Assembly: GCF_020640915.1 (NCBI RefSeq)
Contig: NZ_JADWDC010000031.1
Location: 1-52,043 of the forward strand
Length of the DNA: 52,043 nt
Origin: Waterburya agarophytonicola KI4
Lineage (GTDB): Bacteria; Cyanobacteriota; Cyanobacteriia; Cyanobacteriales; Xenococcaceae
Direction: 5' to 3'
Part shown: positions 25,586-35,078 of the stretch, one piece after another
How the letters are laid out: each line of letters opens with the position of its first letter
Position numbering within the stretch: the stretch's first letter is position 1
Translations under genes and position numbers: made by a program
Notes under the pieces: generated by a model
Seen by the model: only the letters and a program-made list of their open reading frames with translations
The model's database searches: none
Told to the model about the DNA's origin: nothing

Positions 25586-27340
25586 TTAAGAAGATGCACG
25601 ATATTTTGCTGCTTTAGCGAGTAAAGATTCGGCAAAGGCGATCGCATCATCAGCAGAATGTCCCCCCGTAATTTGGGCTAATTCTTCTACTCTAATTGTG
25701 TGTTCCCCAAGGGATTTTATTCTGACTACAGTACGAATATCAGGAATAGTCGAACTACCGTTTTGCTTTTTATCTGGAGATTTTTCTTCGATAATTGTTT
25801 TCTCTACTTTAAAATGTCCGTTAGCCATGGCAGCAATTAAGGGTTGGTGGGTAACGCACAATACTTGATGTTGTTTTCCGAGTTGATGGAGTTTTTCGGC
25901 GATCGCTTGAGCTACTTTCCCTGATACCCCCGCGTCTATTTCATCAAATATAAGAGTACTTGAGCTTTCTTCTGCACCCGTAAAACAGGATTTCAGTGCC
26001 AGTAGAAAACGGCTCATTTCACCCCCAGACGCAATTAAAGATAAAGGTTGAGCAGTTTCTCCTGCATTGGGACTAAAGTAAAATACTACTTTATCTGCAC
26101 CTTTTGCTGTCGGTTTAGATGATTCGAGGCGACATTCAAAAATCACTTTCTCCATCGCCAGAGGTTTTAATTCTTTAACTAATTGTTTTTCTAGTTTGGT
26201 TGCAGCTTTTTGTCTTAGCTGAGTCAGCTTTTGGCATTCTTGAATTAATTGTTTTTCTGCCAATTCATGTTCTTGTTGCAGTGCTGCGATCGATTGTTCG
26301 CCGTCAGTAATTTGCTTTAATTCTTGCTGTAACTGTTGGGAAAGGGCGATCGCATCGCTCAAATCTGGACCATATTTGCGACAAATTTCTTTTAATTGTT
26401 TAATTCTTGATTCAATTTCGCTCAAACGCTCTGGATCTGTTTCTAAACCATCGCTGTAGCTACTTATCTGTTGCCCCGCTTCTACTATTTGGGCTAATCC
26501 CGACTGTACCATTTCTAAAATGGGACTTAGTTCGGTATCGTACTCTGCCATTTCCATTAAGCAAGACTCTGCTTTACCCAAAAGATCTGCTGCTGCGGGT
26601 TCATCTCGATCGCCTTCATAAAGCATTTGATAGGCTTGATGACCCAATTGTTGCAGTTCGACTACGTGAGAAAGGCGATCGCGCTCTTGTTCTAATTCAT
26701 CTAGTTCGTCGGGATCGTTTAATTCTGCTTCGTTTAAGTCTTTCAGTCTAAATTCCAGCCAATCTTGACGCTGTAGTAGATCTTGCTCTGATTGAATTAT
26801 TTGTTCTAATTCTTTCTTTGCCTGGTTGGCAATTTCATAAACTTCTGTTACTTTCTTTGTCTGGTTGTTAATCAATTTTCCGCCGTAAGCATCTAATAAA
26901 TCTCGTTGCTTTTCAGAAATCAACAAGTTTACTGTTTGTCCTTGGGCGGTAATTTCCACCAATCGCGATCGCAAATCGTTCATTAATTGACGATTGACTA
27001 CTACGCCATTTACCCGACTGCGAGAGCGAAGACTAGTTTTGCCAATTACTATTTCTCGGCTACAAATTAAAGTATCCTCCTCAAAAGGATCGATTTCTTG
27101 GGAGCATAACCAATTACTCAAACCTGGGCTGACATTAAACGTAGCTTCAATAATAGTGCGATCGCTACCGCTACGAATCATGCGAACATTAGGCTTACCC
27201 CCTAGAACTATATCAATCGCATCGAGAATAATTGATTTCCCCGCCCCAGTTTCTCCAGTTAAAACGCTCAATCCATTTTCTAGATTAAGTTCCAAGGAGT
27301 CAACTAGGGCAAAATTATTAATTTTTAGATTAACAAGCAT
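25586..27340 (-). CDS. recN: DNA repair protein RecN
   Basis: RecN is an SMC-like ATPase that gathers DNA ends in double-strand break repair. The 584-residue product has an N-terminal ATPase half with Walker A GETGAGKS at residues 29-36, a long central coiled coil rich in Glu, Gln and Leu (about 150-370), and a C-terminal half with the ABC signature LIASGGEMSRFLLALK. Walker B TLIFDEIDAGVSG follows, then the H-loop LCVTHQPLIA. RecN architecture is complete. It is a single gene, convergent with uppS, and separated from the DUF3754 gene upstream on the same strand by about 150 bases. Confidence 0.95.
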   Translation of the reverse strand: MLVNLKINNFALVDSLELNLENGLSVLTGETGAGKSIILDAIDIVLGGKPNVRMIRSGSDRTIIEATFNVSPGLSNWLCSQEIDPFEEDTLICSREIVIGKTSLRSRSRVNGVVVNRQLMNDLRSRLVEITAQGQTVNLLISEKQRDLLDAYGGKLINNQTKKVTEVYEIANQAKKELEQIIQSEQDLLQRQDWLEFRLKDLNEAELNDPDELDELEQERDRLSHVVELQQLGHQAYQMLYEGDRDEPAAADLLGKAESCLMEMAEYDTELSPILEMVQSGLAQIVEAGQQISSYSDGLETDPERLSEIESRIKQLKEICRKYGPDLSDAIALSQQLQQELKQITDGEQSIAALQQEHELAEKQLIQECQKLTQLRQKAATKLEKQLVKELKPLAMEKVIFECRLESSKPTAKGADKVVFYFSPNAGETAQPLSLIASGGEMSRFLLALKSCFTGAEESSSTLIFDEIDAGVSGKVAQAIAEKLHQLGKQHQVLCVTHQPLIAAMANGHFKVEKTIIEEKSPDKKQNGSSTIPDIRTVVRIKSLGEHTIRVEELAQITGGHSADDAIAFAESLLAKAAKYRASS

Positions 27341-27487
27341 CTATAAAAATAAGTTAGCTTCAATCAAGAATAATAAATAAATAATCACTACCAGCAGTTT
27401 AGCTGAAGCGACATAAGATTATTAGTATTTTTTTATTAAGATCTTGCGATCGCCTTGAGTATTAAATATGAATTGCTAACTTCAATT

Positions 27488-28825
27488 TCAATATTGAAAA
27501 AGATTATCCCAAACATAGTCGATCGCCTGTTTTGCTTCGGTTAGGGGTAATACTTGACAGCGAAAATTTTTACAATCTCGTTGTAGAAGAGATACTTGCT
27601 TCGTGGTGTAGGTACTGTCTTCAATATGTTTTATTTCAGCTTTAATTTCTTCTAGATTTCCCAGTGGTTTCTCAATATCAAAGTCTATTTTAATATCGAA
27701 ATTATCTTCCATCCAGGCTTCAATGCGATCGTCTAGTTGAGATGGAGTCAAAGGTTTTTTACTAGTTAATAAATGATAATAAGCTAAAATTATTTCTTTA
27801 CATTCTTCTTCTTCTGCTGCATCAATAATATATTTAAAAACACCAGTATTATTGGCAATATTGCGATAGAAAAGAGTTTCGGTTACGCTTTTTTGAAATT
27901 TTATTTGTTTGTTTTTATAGTTAGTATATTGTTTAAAGGCAAAGCCCCCCATAGTAATAATCAAAGACATAATCGCAATAATTAAAGGAGCAATATTTCT
28001 CACATCTTCTTCCTTTACTTCTAACTCGGCAATAGGTTGATGTCCTAGAGTTAAATAGATAAATACACCCAGAACCAAAATCAATTGAGGAATAACTTTG
28101 AGAGTTAAAGGAATAGCTGCGCCCACCGCAGGAACTCCAAAAAGTATTCTATCTTTCCAATTCATACTCATTTTTACGTTGGGAAAAATAAATTCTAGAT
28201 CTAATTTTGATAAATTCTTATATAGATAAACATAAGTTTTACCTGGCTTAAAATTCAAAGATTCATTAGCTACTGGTTTATCTTTAAAATGTTTTTCTTC
28301 TTTAAATTTGATCAGCAATACCACACGACGATAAATATCTACTTTACGTTCTTCTGTCTTGAAATTCCATTTCTTAAAAGAAACAACATCCGATGAATCA
28401 CCACGGCAGTAGCAAATCATTCTATCAAAGTCATCAAAATCCACTTCTGTCTTAAGATCGAATACAGAACCTTCAAGCAAAGCTTTATTCAAAGTAATTT
28501 GAGATATAGGATAATAATTTGCTCGTTCCAAAATTGACGTAAAAGTATCGATCAAATCATTTTCTTGTTGCTTCATAGTTAGATCGAAATCTAAATTATT
28601 TATACCTAAACTGCGATCTATATCAGGATTAAATGGCACAAAATTTGCTTTTAACACTTCTAAAGAATGATGAAGCTTAAAATGATAGTAAGCTGCTAAA
28701 ATATTGCAAAAATCCCTAAAATTTTGTCGCTCGCTGACTGCAATTTTGCCATCTGCAATACATAATTCAATAATTTCTTGGCGACTGTAAGGGATAAATG
28801 CCTCTCGGTTTTGATACACTGCCAT
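27488..28825 (-). CDS. DUF3754 (TMEM143-like) membrane protein
   Basis: The 445-residue product matches the DUF3754/TMEM143 family. A long soluble N-terminal part contains DVVSFKKWNFKTEERKVDIYRR (about 144-165) and the LLIKFKEE and GKTYVYLYKNL strands. Two close membrane spans follow (VGAAIPLTLKVIPQLILVLGVFIYL zone, about 235-262, and IAPLIIAIMSLIITMGGFAF, about 278-297). The C-terminal domain has AEEEECKEIILAYYHLL and ends in a charged helical region. Function is unknown; the family is also found in mitochondria and plastids. It is a single gene, divergent from ribD. Confidence 0.8.
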   Translation of the reverse strand: MAVYQNREAFIPYSRQEIIELCIADGKIAVSERQNFRDFCNILAAYYHFKLHHSLEVLKANFVPFNPDIDRSLGINNLDFDLTMKQQENDLIDTFTSILERANYYPISQITLNKALLEGSVFDLKTEVDFDDFDRMICYCRGDSSDVVSFKKWNFKTEERKVDIYRRVVLLIKFKEEKHFKDKPVANESLNFKPGKTYVYLYKNLSKLDLEFIFPNVKMSMNWKDRILFGVPAVGAAIPLTLKVIPQLILVLGVFIYLTLGHQPIAELEVKEEDVRNIAPLIIAIMSLIITMGGFAFKQYTNYKNKQIKFQKSVTETLFYRNIANNTGVFKYIIDAAEEEECKEIILAYYHLLTSKKPLTPSQLDDRIEAWMEDNFDIKIDFDIEKPLGNLEEIKAEIKHIEDSTYTTKQVSLLQRDCKNFRCQVLPLTEAKQAIDYVWDNLFQY

Positions 28826-28873
28826 TAGATCGTTGCTAACTTTGGTTAATGAACTGATATTACTTTTACTCGT

Positions 28874-28908
28874 AGCTATCAGCTATTAGCTATTAGCTAT
28901 CAGCTATT
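28874..28908. repeat. Heptamer short tandem repeat upstream of ribD
   Basis: Five tandem copies of AGCTATY (AGCTATC, AGCTATT, AGCTATT, AGCTATC, AGCTATT) are followed by a partial copy. This is the form of the short tandemly repeated repetitive (STRR) heptamers known in cyanobacteria. It lies between divergent genes. Confidence 0.8.
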
Positions 28909-28964
28909 AGCCATTTATTAATGAGCGTCAAAAGAATAATATCAAGTATTGATGTTGATTAGCT

Positions 28965-30074
28965 ATGAAAGACGAACAGACAAAATCAGATTTTGATATT
29001 GAAATGATGCAGAGGTGTTTGGAGTTAGCCCAACGCGCAGCAGGGAAAACAACTTCCAACCCATTAGTAGGATCTGTAGTAGTCAAAAACGGCAAAATTA
29101 TCGGAGAAGGTTTTCATCCAGAAGCGGGACAACCCCACGCGGAGGTATTTGCCCTACGAGATGCAGGAGAAAACGCCCAAGGCGCAACAGTGTATGTCAA
29201 TCTCGAACCCTGCAATCATTATGGCAGAACACCACCCTGTTCGGAAGCTTTAATTAAAGCCAAGGTAGCCAAAGTTGTTACGGGAATGGTAGATCCCGAT
29301 CCTCGGGTTGCGGGAGGCGGAATTGAGAAGTTAAAAAAAGCAGGAATAGAAGTATTAGTGGGGGTAGAAGAACAAGCTTGTCGTCGAGTAAACGAAGCCT
29401 TTATTCATCGCATTACCAAAAAACAGCCTTTTGGTATTTTAAAATATGCTATGACATTGGATGGCAAAATTGCTGCTACGGGTGGACATAGTGCTTGGGT
29501 AACGGGGAAATCTTCGCGCAATTTAGTACACCAGTTAAGAAGTACTTGCGATGCGGTAATAATCGGCGGAAATACAGTACGCAAAGATAATCCTAACTTA
29601 ACCACTCATAATGTGACAGAACACAACCCCCTTAGGGTAGTTATGAGTCGCGGTTTAGATCTACCCAGAGAATGTAATCTATGGCATACAGATATTGCAC
29701 CAACTCTAATATTTACTGAAAATAATAGTAATGCTTTCCTTCAACAAGAACTGATCGACAAAGGAGTAGAAATTATTACCGTTGCTGCACTGACTCCCAA
29801 AATAGTCATGGAATATTTATATCAAAAAGAACTATCAAAAGTATTGTGGGAATGTGGCGGTACATTAGCAGCTAAAGCGATCGCCGATGGTACAATTCAA
29901 AAAGTAATGGCATTTATCGCCCCAAAAATCATCGGTGGAACATCCGCAGCATCCCCCGTGGGTAATTTGAATTTAACCAAGATGACAGATGCCCTGCAAT
30001 TAAAAGAAATTGAAGTAAAAGCGATCGCTTCTGATATTTTGATTGAAGGATATTTATCAATAGATAATCGGTAA
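28965..30074 (+). CDS. ribD: Bifunctional riboflavin biosynthesis deaminase/reductase
   Basis: RibD carries out two steps of riboflavin synthesis: deamination of the pyrimidine intermediate, then NADPH-dependent reduction of the ribose side chain. The N-terminal deaminase domain (residues 1-150) has the zinc motif HAEVFAL near 61-67 and the PCNHYGRTPPCSEAL stretch near 84-98 with both zinc cysteines. The C-terminal reductase domain starts with LKYAMTLDGKIAA near 157-169, and GGNTVRKDNPNLT near 203-215 belongs to it. The 369-residue length is that of the fused enzyme. No FMN riboswitch pattern is evident upstream. Confidence 0.95.
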   Translation: MKDEQTKSDFDIEMMQRCLELAQRAAGKTTSNPLVGSVVVKNGKIIGEGFHPEAGQPHAEVFALRDAGENAQGATVYVNLEPCNHYGRTPPCSEALIKAKVAKVVTGMVDPDPRVAGGGIEKLKKAGIEVLVGVEEQACRRVNEAFIHRITKKQPFGILKYAMTLDGKIAATGGHSAWVTGKSSRNLVHQLRSTCDAVIIGGNTVRKDNPNLTTHNVTEHNPLRVVMSRGLDLPRECNLWHTDIAPTLIFTENNSNAFLQQELIDKGVEIITVAALTPKIVMEYLYQKELSKVLWECGGTLAAKAIADGTIQKVMAFIAPKIIGGTSAASPVGNLNLTKMTDALQLKEIEVKAIASDILIEGYLSIDNR

Positions 30075-30411
30075 TTGATAATAAACAATTAATTACAATC
30101 AAAACTTTCAACTTGTGATAAGTTCCTCAATATTGGGAAACTTTTTATTTTATTTGCTCTCTCAAAATTCGAGTTAATAGTTAATAACTTAAAAATCAAA
30201 GTAATTTGCCCGATCTTTATTTCAGCTTCATTCAAAGATCGGTGTCTTCACTAATTTACACTCCTCAATTTTTCCAACTATATTGGGACAGTAATAGTAT
30301 AAATGGCGACAATTATAAGCAATTTCAAACTCTTTTTATTTGGCTTATCTGAATAACTCCCATAAATACTAAAAATATTTTTAGTTTTATATACAAAAAA
30401 CTTTGCTCAAT
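30075..30411. promoter_or_regulatory. Upstream region of the PilW-like gene, with a 9-bp hairpin
   Basis: These 337 bases carry no supported gene. A perfect hairpin has arms 30210-30218 and 30234-30242 (CCGATCTTT/AAAGATCGG) with a 15-base loop. It could end ribD transcription, although no U-tract follows. I looked for a CRP-type TGTGA-N6-TCACA site, since SYCRP1 controls minor-pilin genes in Synechocystis, and did not find one. Confidence 0.4.
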
Positions 30412-31911
30412 ATGAAAAATAAAGAGTTTCACAAACTTTTAAAAAAAAATAAATCTAATTCCAATTCTAATTCTGGTTTTACTTTAACCGAGCTACTTGT
30501 TGGCTTGTTTATGAGTATTTTTGTAGTTGGTGCATTAGGTTTTGGTCTAATGCAGCTATTAAGAACTACTAGAGTAGAAACTTCTAAAGTAGAAGTGAGG
30601 GGTGAAACTTCTCGTGCTTTAGATTTTATCTCCGATGAAGTTAGACGAGCAAGAACAATTGAGACAGATGATACCAATGCAGGTACGGGTTTTGATAGTA
30701 TTACTGGTGAGACTGTCGTTCTAGCATTAGATATTCCCGAAATAAGTGATGCTGCAAGTGCTGGTGTAACAGGAAGAGTTGTTTATTACCTTAAATCAAC
30801 TAATTTAGGCAACTGGCAAGGGCCTCAAGTACTATACAGATGGGGGCCTCCTCTTGACGCAAATGGAGATTATAATATTGCTGGTGCATGGCAAGAAGAA
30901 GCTTTAATCGATGGTATTGATGATACAAATATTGCAGCAGATCCTTGTGTTGGCGATACTCTAGTTCCAGCATTAGGAACAGCAAGTGGTTTTTATGCTT
31001 GTATTAATGGTGCCAATAATACAGCGCAACTGTATTTAACTGGAGAAACCAAAACGGCTGGTGGAACTGATACCTACACAGCAAACACTAAAGTAGTTGC
31101 AAGGGCAAGAACAGCTCCTGCGGGTACTACTAGCAGTTTCACTTCTTATACAATGAGCTATAAATCATTAGGTGCTGTATATAATTGCAATCCTGCTAAT
31201 AATACACTCTGGAGCATGAGAAGTGTTTTTGAGGTTGGTGGCGATGAAAAATCGTGGATTCACCAAGATGGCAGACAACCTCAACCGATTCAAATTGATA
31301 CATCCACTAGTAATTCTTTAAAGGTTACTACGATTCCCGTTAAACCAGTCGATTCAACAGGAAATCCTTTGACAGGAACACCTGGAGTTGATTATGACTG
31401 TATGAGTAGAGGAAGTGAAGCAGCAGATGGAACTGAGCCTTTGGCTGACTATGCTGATGCTACGCAATTTCCTAATTTCCATAGCGTCCCCTTTACTATA
31501 AGTTTTACGGGGCCTAATTATTGGAGATCTTTTAATGGCAACGAGCCTGGAGATAACGATCCTAGTGACGATCCAATTTGGGTGACTGATGATAATGGCA
31601 ATCAAACAATTTTAATGCTTAAAGAAGGTTCGATAATTCCTGCCAGTTTGACTGGATATGATTTTAACAATGACACCATAGAGGATCAAGATTCTTTAGG
31701 TAAATTCTTGGCTACAGCACCAAATAACTACGCAGTACCAGTAAACCCTTCCGATCTTTCTCAGGGCTATAGAGTCACTGGGCTTGAGCCAGACGAGCGC
31801 ATCATGGCTGTTGAGGTTGGTCATAATGCTAGTGGTGTCCCAGGATTTGATGTTCAAGATAGCGTGGTTATTCTCGCCAGCGATCTATTTGCTCAAGATC
31901 ATTCAAATTAA
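30412..31911 (+). CDS. PilW/GspJ-like prepilin-type protein
   Basis: The 499-residue product has a class III prepilin signal: a basic leader, then SG|FTLTELLVGLFMSIFVVGA, with the cleavage Gly at about residue 22 and Glu at +5 of the mature protein. The hydrophobic helix runs directly into a helical stem (SRALDFISDEVRRARTIE), a pattern of PilW/GspJ-type minor pseudopilins. The very large remaining domain (about residues 95-499) is rich in N, T, D and G, with two or three cysteine pairs, and I do not recognise it. It should be processed by PilD and built into a pilus or pseudopilus tip. The start is the ATG at 30412. It ends 1 base from the stop of a convergent pseudopilin gene. Confidence 0.8.
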   Translation: MKNKEFHKLLKKNKSNSNSNSGFTLTELLVGLFMSIFVVGALGFGLMQLLRTTRVETSKVEVRGETSRALDFISDEVRRARTIETDDTNAGTGFDSITGETVVLALDIPEISDAASAGVTGRVVYYLKSTNLGNWQGPQVLYRWGPPLDANGDYNIAGAWQEEALIDGIDDTNIAADPCVGDTLVPALGTASGFYACINGANNTAQLYLTGETKTAGGTDTYTANTKVVARARTAPAGTTSSFTSYTMSYKSLGAVYNCNPANNTLWSMRSVFEVGGDEKSWIHQDGRQPQPIQIDTSTSNSLKVTTIPVKPVDSTGNPLTGTPGVDYDCMSRGSEAADGTEPLADYADATQFPNFHSVPFTISFTGPNYWRSFNGNEPGDNDPSDDPIWVTDDNGNQTILMLKEGSIIPASLTGYDFNNDTIEDQDSLGKFLATAPNNYAVPVNPSDLSQGYRVTGLEPDERIMAVEVGHNASGVPGFDVQDSVVILASDLFAQDHSN

Positions 31912-31912
31912 A

Positions 31913-32425
31913 TCAATCAATTCTTTGACAATAGGTAGCAGATACAGAACCAGTATTGCTACCTGTATATGTTCCTATTCTAGTAATACCTGTACCAAGA
32001 GCTATTACAAAACATTTTTGCAGATCTGTATTTTCGCTCGATAATACGATAGTTCCCATTTTAGTAGTATTTCCTTTGTGGGAAAAAGAAATATTAGGTG
32101 TAGCACCAGGAATATTGGTTCTAATTTGTATTTCGTCTCTAATTTGGCGATTTTGTAATAAACAATTGTTAGGATTTCCTGTCAAAGTATTGGTATTAAC
32201 GCCAATATTAATTCGACAAGATATTCCTCTAAACATCGCTTGTCTTTGTGTTTCTTTGATACCACCCACAAGAGTTGATAAAGATTGATTAACTCGGTAA
32301 CGATTTAATAATCCCAAAACATTAGGGGTCGCTAAAGCAGCGATAATACCAATAATAACTGAAACGATCGCGAGTTCTACCAGAGTAAAACCGCGATCGC
32401 TTTTTTTTTGAGAGTTAGTAAACAT
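31913..32425 (-). CDS. FimT/GspH-like prepilin-type protein
   Basis: The 170-residue minor pseudopilin has an ideal prepilin signal: leader MFTNSQKKSDR, cleavage after Gly12, mature FTLVELAIVSVIIGIIAALA with Glu at +5. The stem LLNRYRVNQSLSTLVGGIKETQRQAMFRG and the following strand-rich C-domain (SCRINIGVN, then SFSHKGNTTKMGTIVLSS) are typical of GspH/FimT proteins. Conserved cysteines suggest a disulfide near the C-terminus. It is last in a minus-strand run of four pseudopilin genes, 52 bases after its upstream neighbour. Its stop lies 1 base from that of the convergent PilW-like gene. Confidence 0.85.
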   Translation of the reverse strand: MFTNSQKKSDRGFTLVELAIVSVIIGIIAALATPNVLGLLNRYRVNQSLSTLVGGIKETQRQAMFRGISCRINIGVNTNTLTGNPNNCLLQNRQIRDEIQIRTNIPGATPNISFSHKGNTTKMGTIVLSSENTDLQKCFVIALGTGITRIGTYTGSNTGSVSATYCQRID

Positions 32426-32477
32426 TGATAAATTTTAAGCTATGGGACAAAAAAGCTAGTTTTTAAGGGAGTTGGAG

Positions 32478-32948
32478 TTAATTTCTAGTTACACAGTTTC
32501 CGCCGTTCATGTCGCCAGTCCTCATGATTCCCAAACCAGTAGCCACTGTCAAACATCTATCTACGTTAGCATTATTATCTAAAGAAACTCTAACGGTAAT
32601 ACCATTACTGGTATTGCCTTTTCCAGAAAAAATAATAGTTTGATCTCCATTAGGAAGACTAACAGGAGCTTGAAAAACTCGATTTCTGATCAAACAAGTT
32701 CCTGAGACAGTTCTGGTAGCTGCAATGATATTTAAGGTACAACTTTGTCCATTTCTGATCGCTAGTTTTTGCGCTTCTTTAATTGCGCCTTCTATTTCGC
32801 CCAAGGCAGAATTAGCTTGATTGCGATTGAGCATACCCAAAACATTAGGAACAGCAAGGGCAGCAACTATACTTAAAATAGCTGTCACAGCAATCATTTC
32901 TATGAGGGTAAAGCCTCGATCTAGTTTACGGACATTGAAGGGCAGCAT
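32478..32948 (-). CDS. Second FimT/GspH-like prepilin-type protein
   Basis: This 156-residue paralogue of the next gene has leader MLPFNVRKLDR, cleavage after Gly12 and mature FTLIEMIAVTAILSIVAALA with Glu at +5. The stem contains NQANSALGEIEGAIKEAQKLAIRNG. The C-domain has TLNIIAATRTVSGTCLI, FSGKGNTSNGITVRVSL and the ending CLTVATGLGIMRTGDMNGGNC. The phrase SGKGNTSNG parallels SHKGNTTKMG in the neighbour, so the two arose by duplication. Its start overlaps the end of the PilV-like gene by 23 bases, indicating a common transcript. Confidence 0.85.
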   Translation of the reverse strand: MLPFNVRKLDRGFTLIEMIAVTAILSIVAALAVPNVLGMLNRNQANSALGEIEGAIKEAQKLAIRNGQSCTLNIIAATRTVSGTCLIRNRVFQAPVSLPNGDQTIIFSGKGNTSNGITVRVSLDNNANVDRCLTVATGLGIMRTGDMNGGNCVTRN

Positions 32949-33513
32949 CGGGTATTATCTCCACATAAGTTTCTGCAATAGGTTCGTCGGTAGCAGTCAG
33001 TGCTGCACCAACGCGATTTACATAAGCACCATTCCAATCCCAAACTTGATATCCAACCTTTAGGGTTCTATGGGGTGCAGCACTGTTATTTGCCGTGCCA
33101 CTGATATGAAAACGTTGCAAAGCTAGCTGTTTGCCATTTGTATCAAATGAGCCATCATCTTGGTCTATATTTTCCAACACATTCTTAGTTTGCACGCCTG
33201 CGGGAAGAGCAGCCCACAATGCTTGAGCAAAGCTATTGGCATATACTGTGGCATCGCAGGTTGGTGCTGCACCTGCTGCTCCTTCAACTAATGTACTGCC
33301 CAATTCATTAAGACGTTCGATGTCTTCTTGGATCAGCTGATTCGCTCTTTGCTTTTCTTGCGCCTGAACTTTGATTGCCATAGCACCTACCAAAAATTGT
33401 AGGGACAAAATGACAAATCCAGTCGCTGTCAATAAAGCGACTAGTACCTCTAGAGTCACAAACCCTTGTTCTGGTTTATTTGCGCTCGATTTTAGTTTAA
33501 ATAATTTTTTCAT
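32926..33513 (-). CDS. PilV/GspI-like prepilin-type protein
   Basis: The 195-residue product has a leader ending PEQG, with cleavage after Gly17. The mature start is FVTLEVLVALLTATGFVILSL (written to +21), with Glu at +5. The helix continues as QEKQRANQLIQEDIERLNEL, as in PilV/GspI-type minor pseudopilins that help start pilus assembly. The C-domain is about 110 residues, with VGYQVWDWNGAYVNRVG near its middle. It lies 6 bases after the PilX-like gene and overlaps the next FimT-like gene by 23 bases, so translational coupling is likely. Confidence 0.85.
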   Translation of the reverse strand: MKKLFKLKSSANKPEQGFVTLEVLVALLTATGFVILSLQFLVGAMAIKVQAQEKQRANQLIQEDIERLNELGSTLVEGAAGAAPTCDATVYANSFAQALWAALPAGVQTKNVLENIDQDDGSFDTNGKQLALQRFHISGTANNSAAPHRTLKVGYQVWDWNGAYVNRVGAALTATDEPIAETYVEIIPDAALQCP

Positions 33514-33519
33514 AGCAGT

Positions 33520-34941
33520 TTAGTTGAACTCTTCTGTTCTCCAATTAGATGGTCTTTCTGTGATAGGCTTAGGAGTTCTATTAGTGGTTGTGGTGTAGAA
33601 CTTGTAAGCTCTATCTGAAGCTGAAGAACTTATACTGCTGAGGTCTGGAGTGATATTGACAGTAGCACTATTATTAATAAAATCATTTACCCATACAGAG
33701 CCATTGATTGTTACAGTACCCGATCCGTTAATAGTTAGAGTGCTTTCGGGTGCATGAATAAAGGCATCAATAGTAACATCATTACCTCCCGTATTTATCG
33801 TAATGGCTTGACCATTATCAACATAAATTTCAAAATAATTAGAAGCGGCATTACTACCAATATTTATACCTCCCGCAGGAGCATTGATATTGAGAGTTCC
33901 GTCGATATACATTGTTACCCTGGCAATACCATCCGCCTTAACATCATTGTTAAATGTTTGACCGCCAAGATTGTAATAGTAGCGACAGTCTCGAATATCT
34001 GCACAGTCTACGCTTTGATTGAAATTAGCTCCTGCCCACGTTTCAGTATAAGGTAGCTCACTAGTCGAACCTACTATTTCACTTGCAGTATTGACTGTAG
34101 TGTTGACTTGACCTCCTGCACTAGTGATCGTGTCAATTATAGGTTGAATAGAAGGAATACCACGAGCATCACTGATAATAGGCAACCCCGTTGCGGTAGC
34201 TAAAGTTGCAAAATCTCCACATCCATCAGCTTCACTTCCAGATGTAGTGACGGCAGTATCTTGAATCACAATATTGCCATTGTTTACAGTTAAAGTACCC
34301 AAATCTGCGCTGGTTACTGTGTCGTCTCCAACCCACAAAGCAGGGGCAAGATTATCCATATCGCTAGTATTGATACGAATTGGTATATCCACAACTATCT
34401 GGGCATTTCCCTGCCCATCTGGAGTTGTTCCTCTAACTGTTAAAATACCAGTCGCAGGATTACCACTAACTGGATCGTTATTAGCAGCATCACTGGTTAC
34501 ATCAAAATTGGCAGCACCAACATAATCATAAGAAACTAACTGATAAGACCCTGGAATAAAAGTATCAGTTGTATCTCCATCATTATTTAGTTCTAAACCG
34601 TCTTCTGCTAGAGTAATATCATTAGATTGACCTTCAAAAAAGTTCGCAATATTACCTTCGCAAAGCTCACCTATCCCCGTCCATGCGGTTGAATCGTTTA
34701 TTGCTAAAATTCTATTTTTATCCAGTAATTCTCTATATCGAGTAACACCTATTTCGGCGATCGCCAGCGCATCAGAACGAGAATTCTGAGTCAAAGCATT
34801 TAATTTTTCTTCATTGGCACTTGTCAGATTTATCGTACCTAACAAAGTCATGACCAAACCCAAGCCAATTACTAATGGCAGGGTAAAACCTTCATCTCTA
34901 GCACGACGCTGCAATAGAACTCTATACAATAACAGTTTCAT
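33520..34941 (-). CDS. PilX/GspK-like prepilin-type protein with beta-repeat domain
   Basis: The 473-residue product has a leader MKLLLYRVLLQRRARDEG, cleavage after Gly18, and mature FTLPLVIGLGLVMTLLGTIN. Position +5 is Leu, not Glu. Lack of Glu5 is the mark of GspK/PilX-type subunits that sit at the very tip. The first domain (SRSDALAIAEIGVTRYRELLD) fits this group. A central and C-terminal region is rich in short N-, T- and I-rich strands (DGTLNINAPAGGINIGSN, then TLTINGSGTVTINGSVWVND), resembling a beta-helical or DUF7305-type domain. It is the first gene of the four-gene minus-strand operon. A relation to the hormogonium HpsA-type proteins is possible. Confidence 0.78.
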   Translation of the reverse strand: MKLLLYRVLLQRRARDEGFTLPLVIGLGLVMTLLGTINLTSANEEKLNALTQNSRSDALAIAEIGVTRYRELLDKNRILAINDSTAWTGIGELCEGNIANFFEGQSNDITLAEDGLELNNDGDTTDTFIPGSYQLVSYDYVGAANFDVTSDAANNDPVSGNPATGILTVRGTTPDGQGNAQIVVDIPIRINTSDMDNLAPALWVGDDTVTSADLGTLTVNNGNIVIQDTAVTTSGSEADGCGDFATLATATGLPIISDARGIPSIQPIIDTITSAGGQVNTTVNTASEIVGSTSELPYTETWAGANFNQSVDCADIRDCRYYYNLGGQTFNNDVKADGIARVTMYIDGTLNINAPAGGINIGSNAASNYFEIYVDNGQAITINTGGNDVTIDAFIHAPESTLTINGSGTVTINGSVWVNDFINNSATVNITPDLSSISSSASDRAYKFYTTTTNRTPKPITERPSNWRTEEFN

Positions 34942-35078
34942 ATAAAACTAAAACTTAGAAAAATATATTAACCAGGTAAAAAATACCTCGCCATAAGTAT
35001 TACTTAGAGTACCCAAAACAACTGCGATCGCGATCGTTGACAGTCAAAAAAAAAGACGAGATTATTATTAATAAAAAA

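Noticed and set aside
28874-28908. CRISPR-like repeat
   Set aside because: The repeats are 7-base direct tandem copies without spacers, so it is an STRR-type microsatellite and not a CRISPR array.
30075-30411. SYCRP1/CRP site upstream of the pseudopilin gene
   Set aside because: TGTGA near 30113 has no TCACA partner at the right spacing.
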